This document shows, in pieces, positions 63,888 to 64,000 of a stretch of DNA of 64,000 nucleotides. The DNA lies in assembly GCA_021401465.1 (NCBI GenBank), contig JADDMT010000008.1:434001-498000 (forward strand). Direction: 5' to 3'. A model generated the notes under the pieces. The model did no database searches, was not told the DNA's origin, and saw only the letters and a list, made by a program, of their open reading frames with translations. Numbering within the stretch: the first letter of the stretch is position 1; each line of letters opens with the position of its first letter. The DNA is from Teratosphaeria epicoccoides (taxonomy: Eukaryota; Ascomycota; Dothideomycetes; Mycosphaerellales; Teratosphaeriaceae). A program made the position numbers and the translations under genes.

Positions 63888-64000
63888 AGTGGCGGCCCGG
63901 TCGTAGTCGGTTATCCTGTCGAAAGCGGTGTCGCCGTGTGTGTGGGTGTGAATCGTCTAGATCTAAGAAATGAGTAGGCCTAGGTCCCGTGGATGATGGG
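63888..64000. other. Right window edge
   Basis: Contains the possible 5' extension and splice acceptor of the preceding minus-strand gene; too short for more. Confidence 0.4.

Noticed and set aside
1..64000. CRISPR arrays, insertion sequences, bacterial operons
   Set aside because: The DNA is eukaryotic with spliceosomal introns; the tandem repeats are simple microsatellites without spacer structure.

Overview
The window is nuclear DNA of a filamentous ascomycete. Most of the predicted genes carry short spliceosomal introns (about 42-70 bp, a few longer) with fungal GTNNGT donors and CTGAC/CTAAC branch points. The gene set is typical Pezizomycotina: Boi-type SH3-SAM-PH protein, trifunctional HIS4, SomA/Flo8 LisH regulator, Zn2Cys6 regulator, SAT4/rhodopsin-like membrane protein and a GMC oxidoreductase. 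A dothideomycete (Mycosphaerellales-like) is my guess from intron size and gene style, not something the sequence proves. No tRNA, rRNA, CRISPR or intact transposon was found.

Layout. 0.9-4.2 kb: Boi1/Pob1 polarity scaffold (+). 4.7-5.2 kb: a three-exon, 84-residue cysteine-rich protein (-). 6.7-8.6 kb: secreted GMC oxidoreductase (+), convergent with HIS4 (9.2-11.9 kb, -). 13.5-14.2 kb: glutathione S-transferase (-). 15.6-16.6 kb: SPRY protein (+). 17.6-18.8 kb: SAT4/rhodopsin-like membrane gene with an in-frame stop (+). 19.6-19.9 kb: small secreted cysteine-containing protein (+). 20.2-23.3 kb: U5 snRNP 40-kDa WD40 protein and UDP-GlcNAc pyrophosphorylase (both -). 24.7 kb: F-box-like fragment. 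26.2-28.7 kb: SomA/Flo8 regulator (-). 29.8-30.6 kb: TRAPP subunit BET3 with a 9-nt microexon (-). 32.1-33.3 and 33.6-34.7 kb: RNA polymerase I subunit RPA43 (-) divergent from a membrane J-protein (+). 35.3-36.3 kb: isocitrate lyase/PEP mutase family enzyme (-). 36.8-37.5 kb: SCP2 lipid carrier (+). 38.0-42.2 kb: NUP2 (+). 42.2-46.1 kb: gene-poor stretch with repeat-like TA-rich sequence.

46.1-51.8 kb looks like a small metabolic locus: L-rhamnonate dehydratase (-) shares a 336-bp promoter with a Zn2Cys6 regulator (+), followed by a convergent D-2-hydroxyacid dehydrogenase (-). 52.6-53.5 kb: seven-zinc-knuckle Gis2/Byr3 protein (+). 54.4-55.6 kb: meiotic recombinase DMC1 (+), whose Walker A loop has Arg where Gly is expected. 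55.8-57.0 kb: alpha/beta hydrolase (-). 57.6-59.4 kb: YDG/SRA-domain protein (+). 60.1-61.9 and 62.3-63.9 kb: two unrecognised proteins (-).

Most of the window is ordinary housekeeping sequence. The observations most worth a second look are the DMC1 Walker A substitution, the BET3 microexon, the overlooked cysteine-rich gene, the rhamnonate dehydratase/regulator pair and the SRA protein with an exact 45-bp internal duplication. I did not find a convincing wholly new biological system. All splice sites were read by eye and need RNA support.
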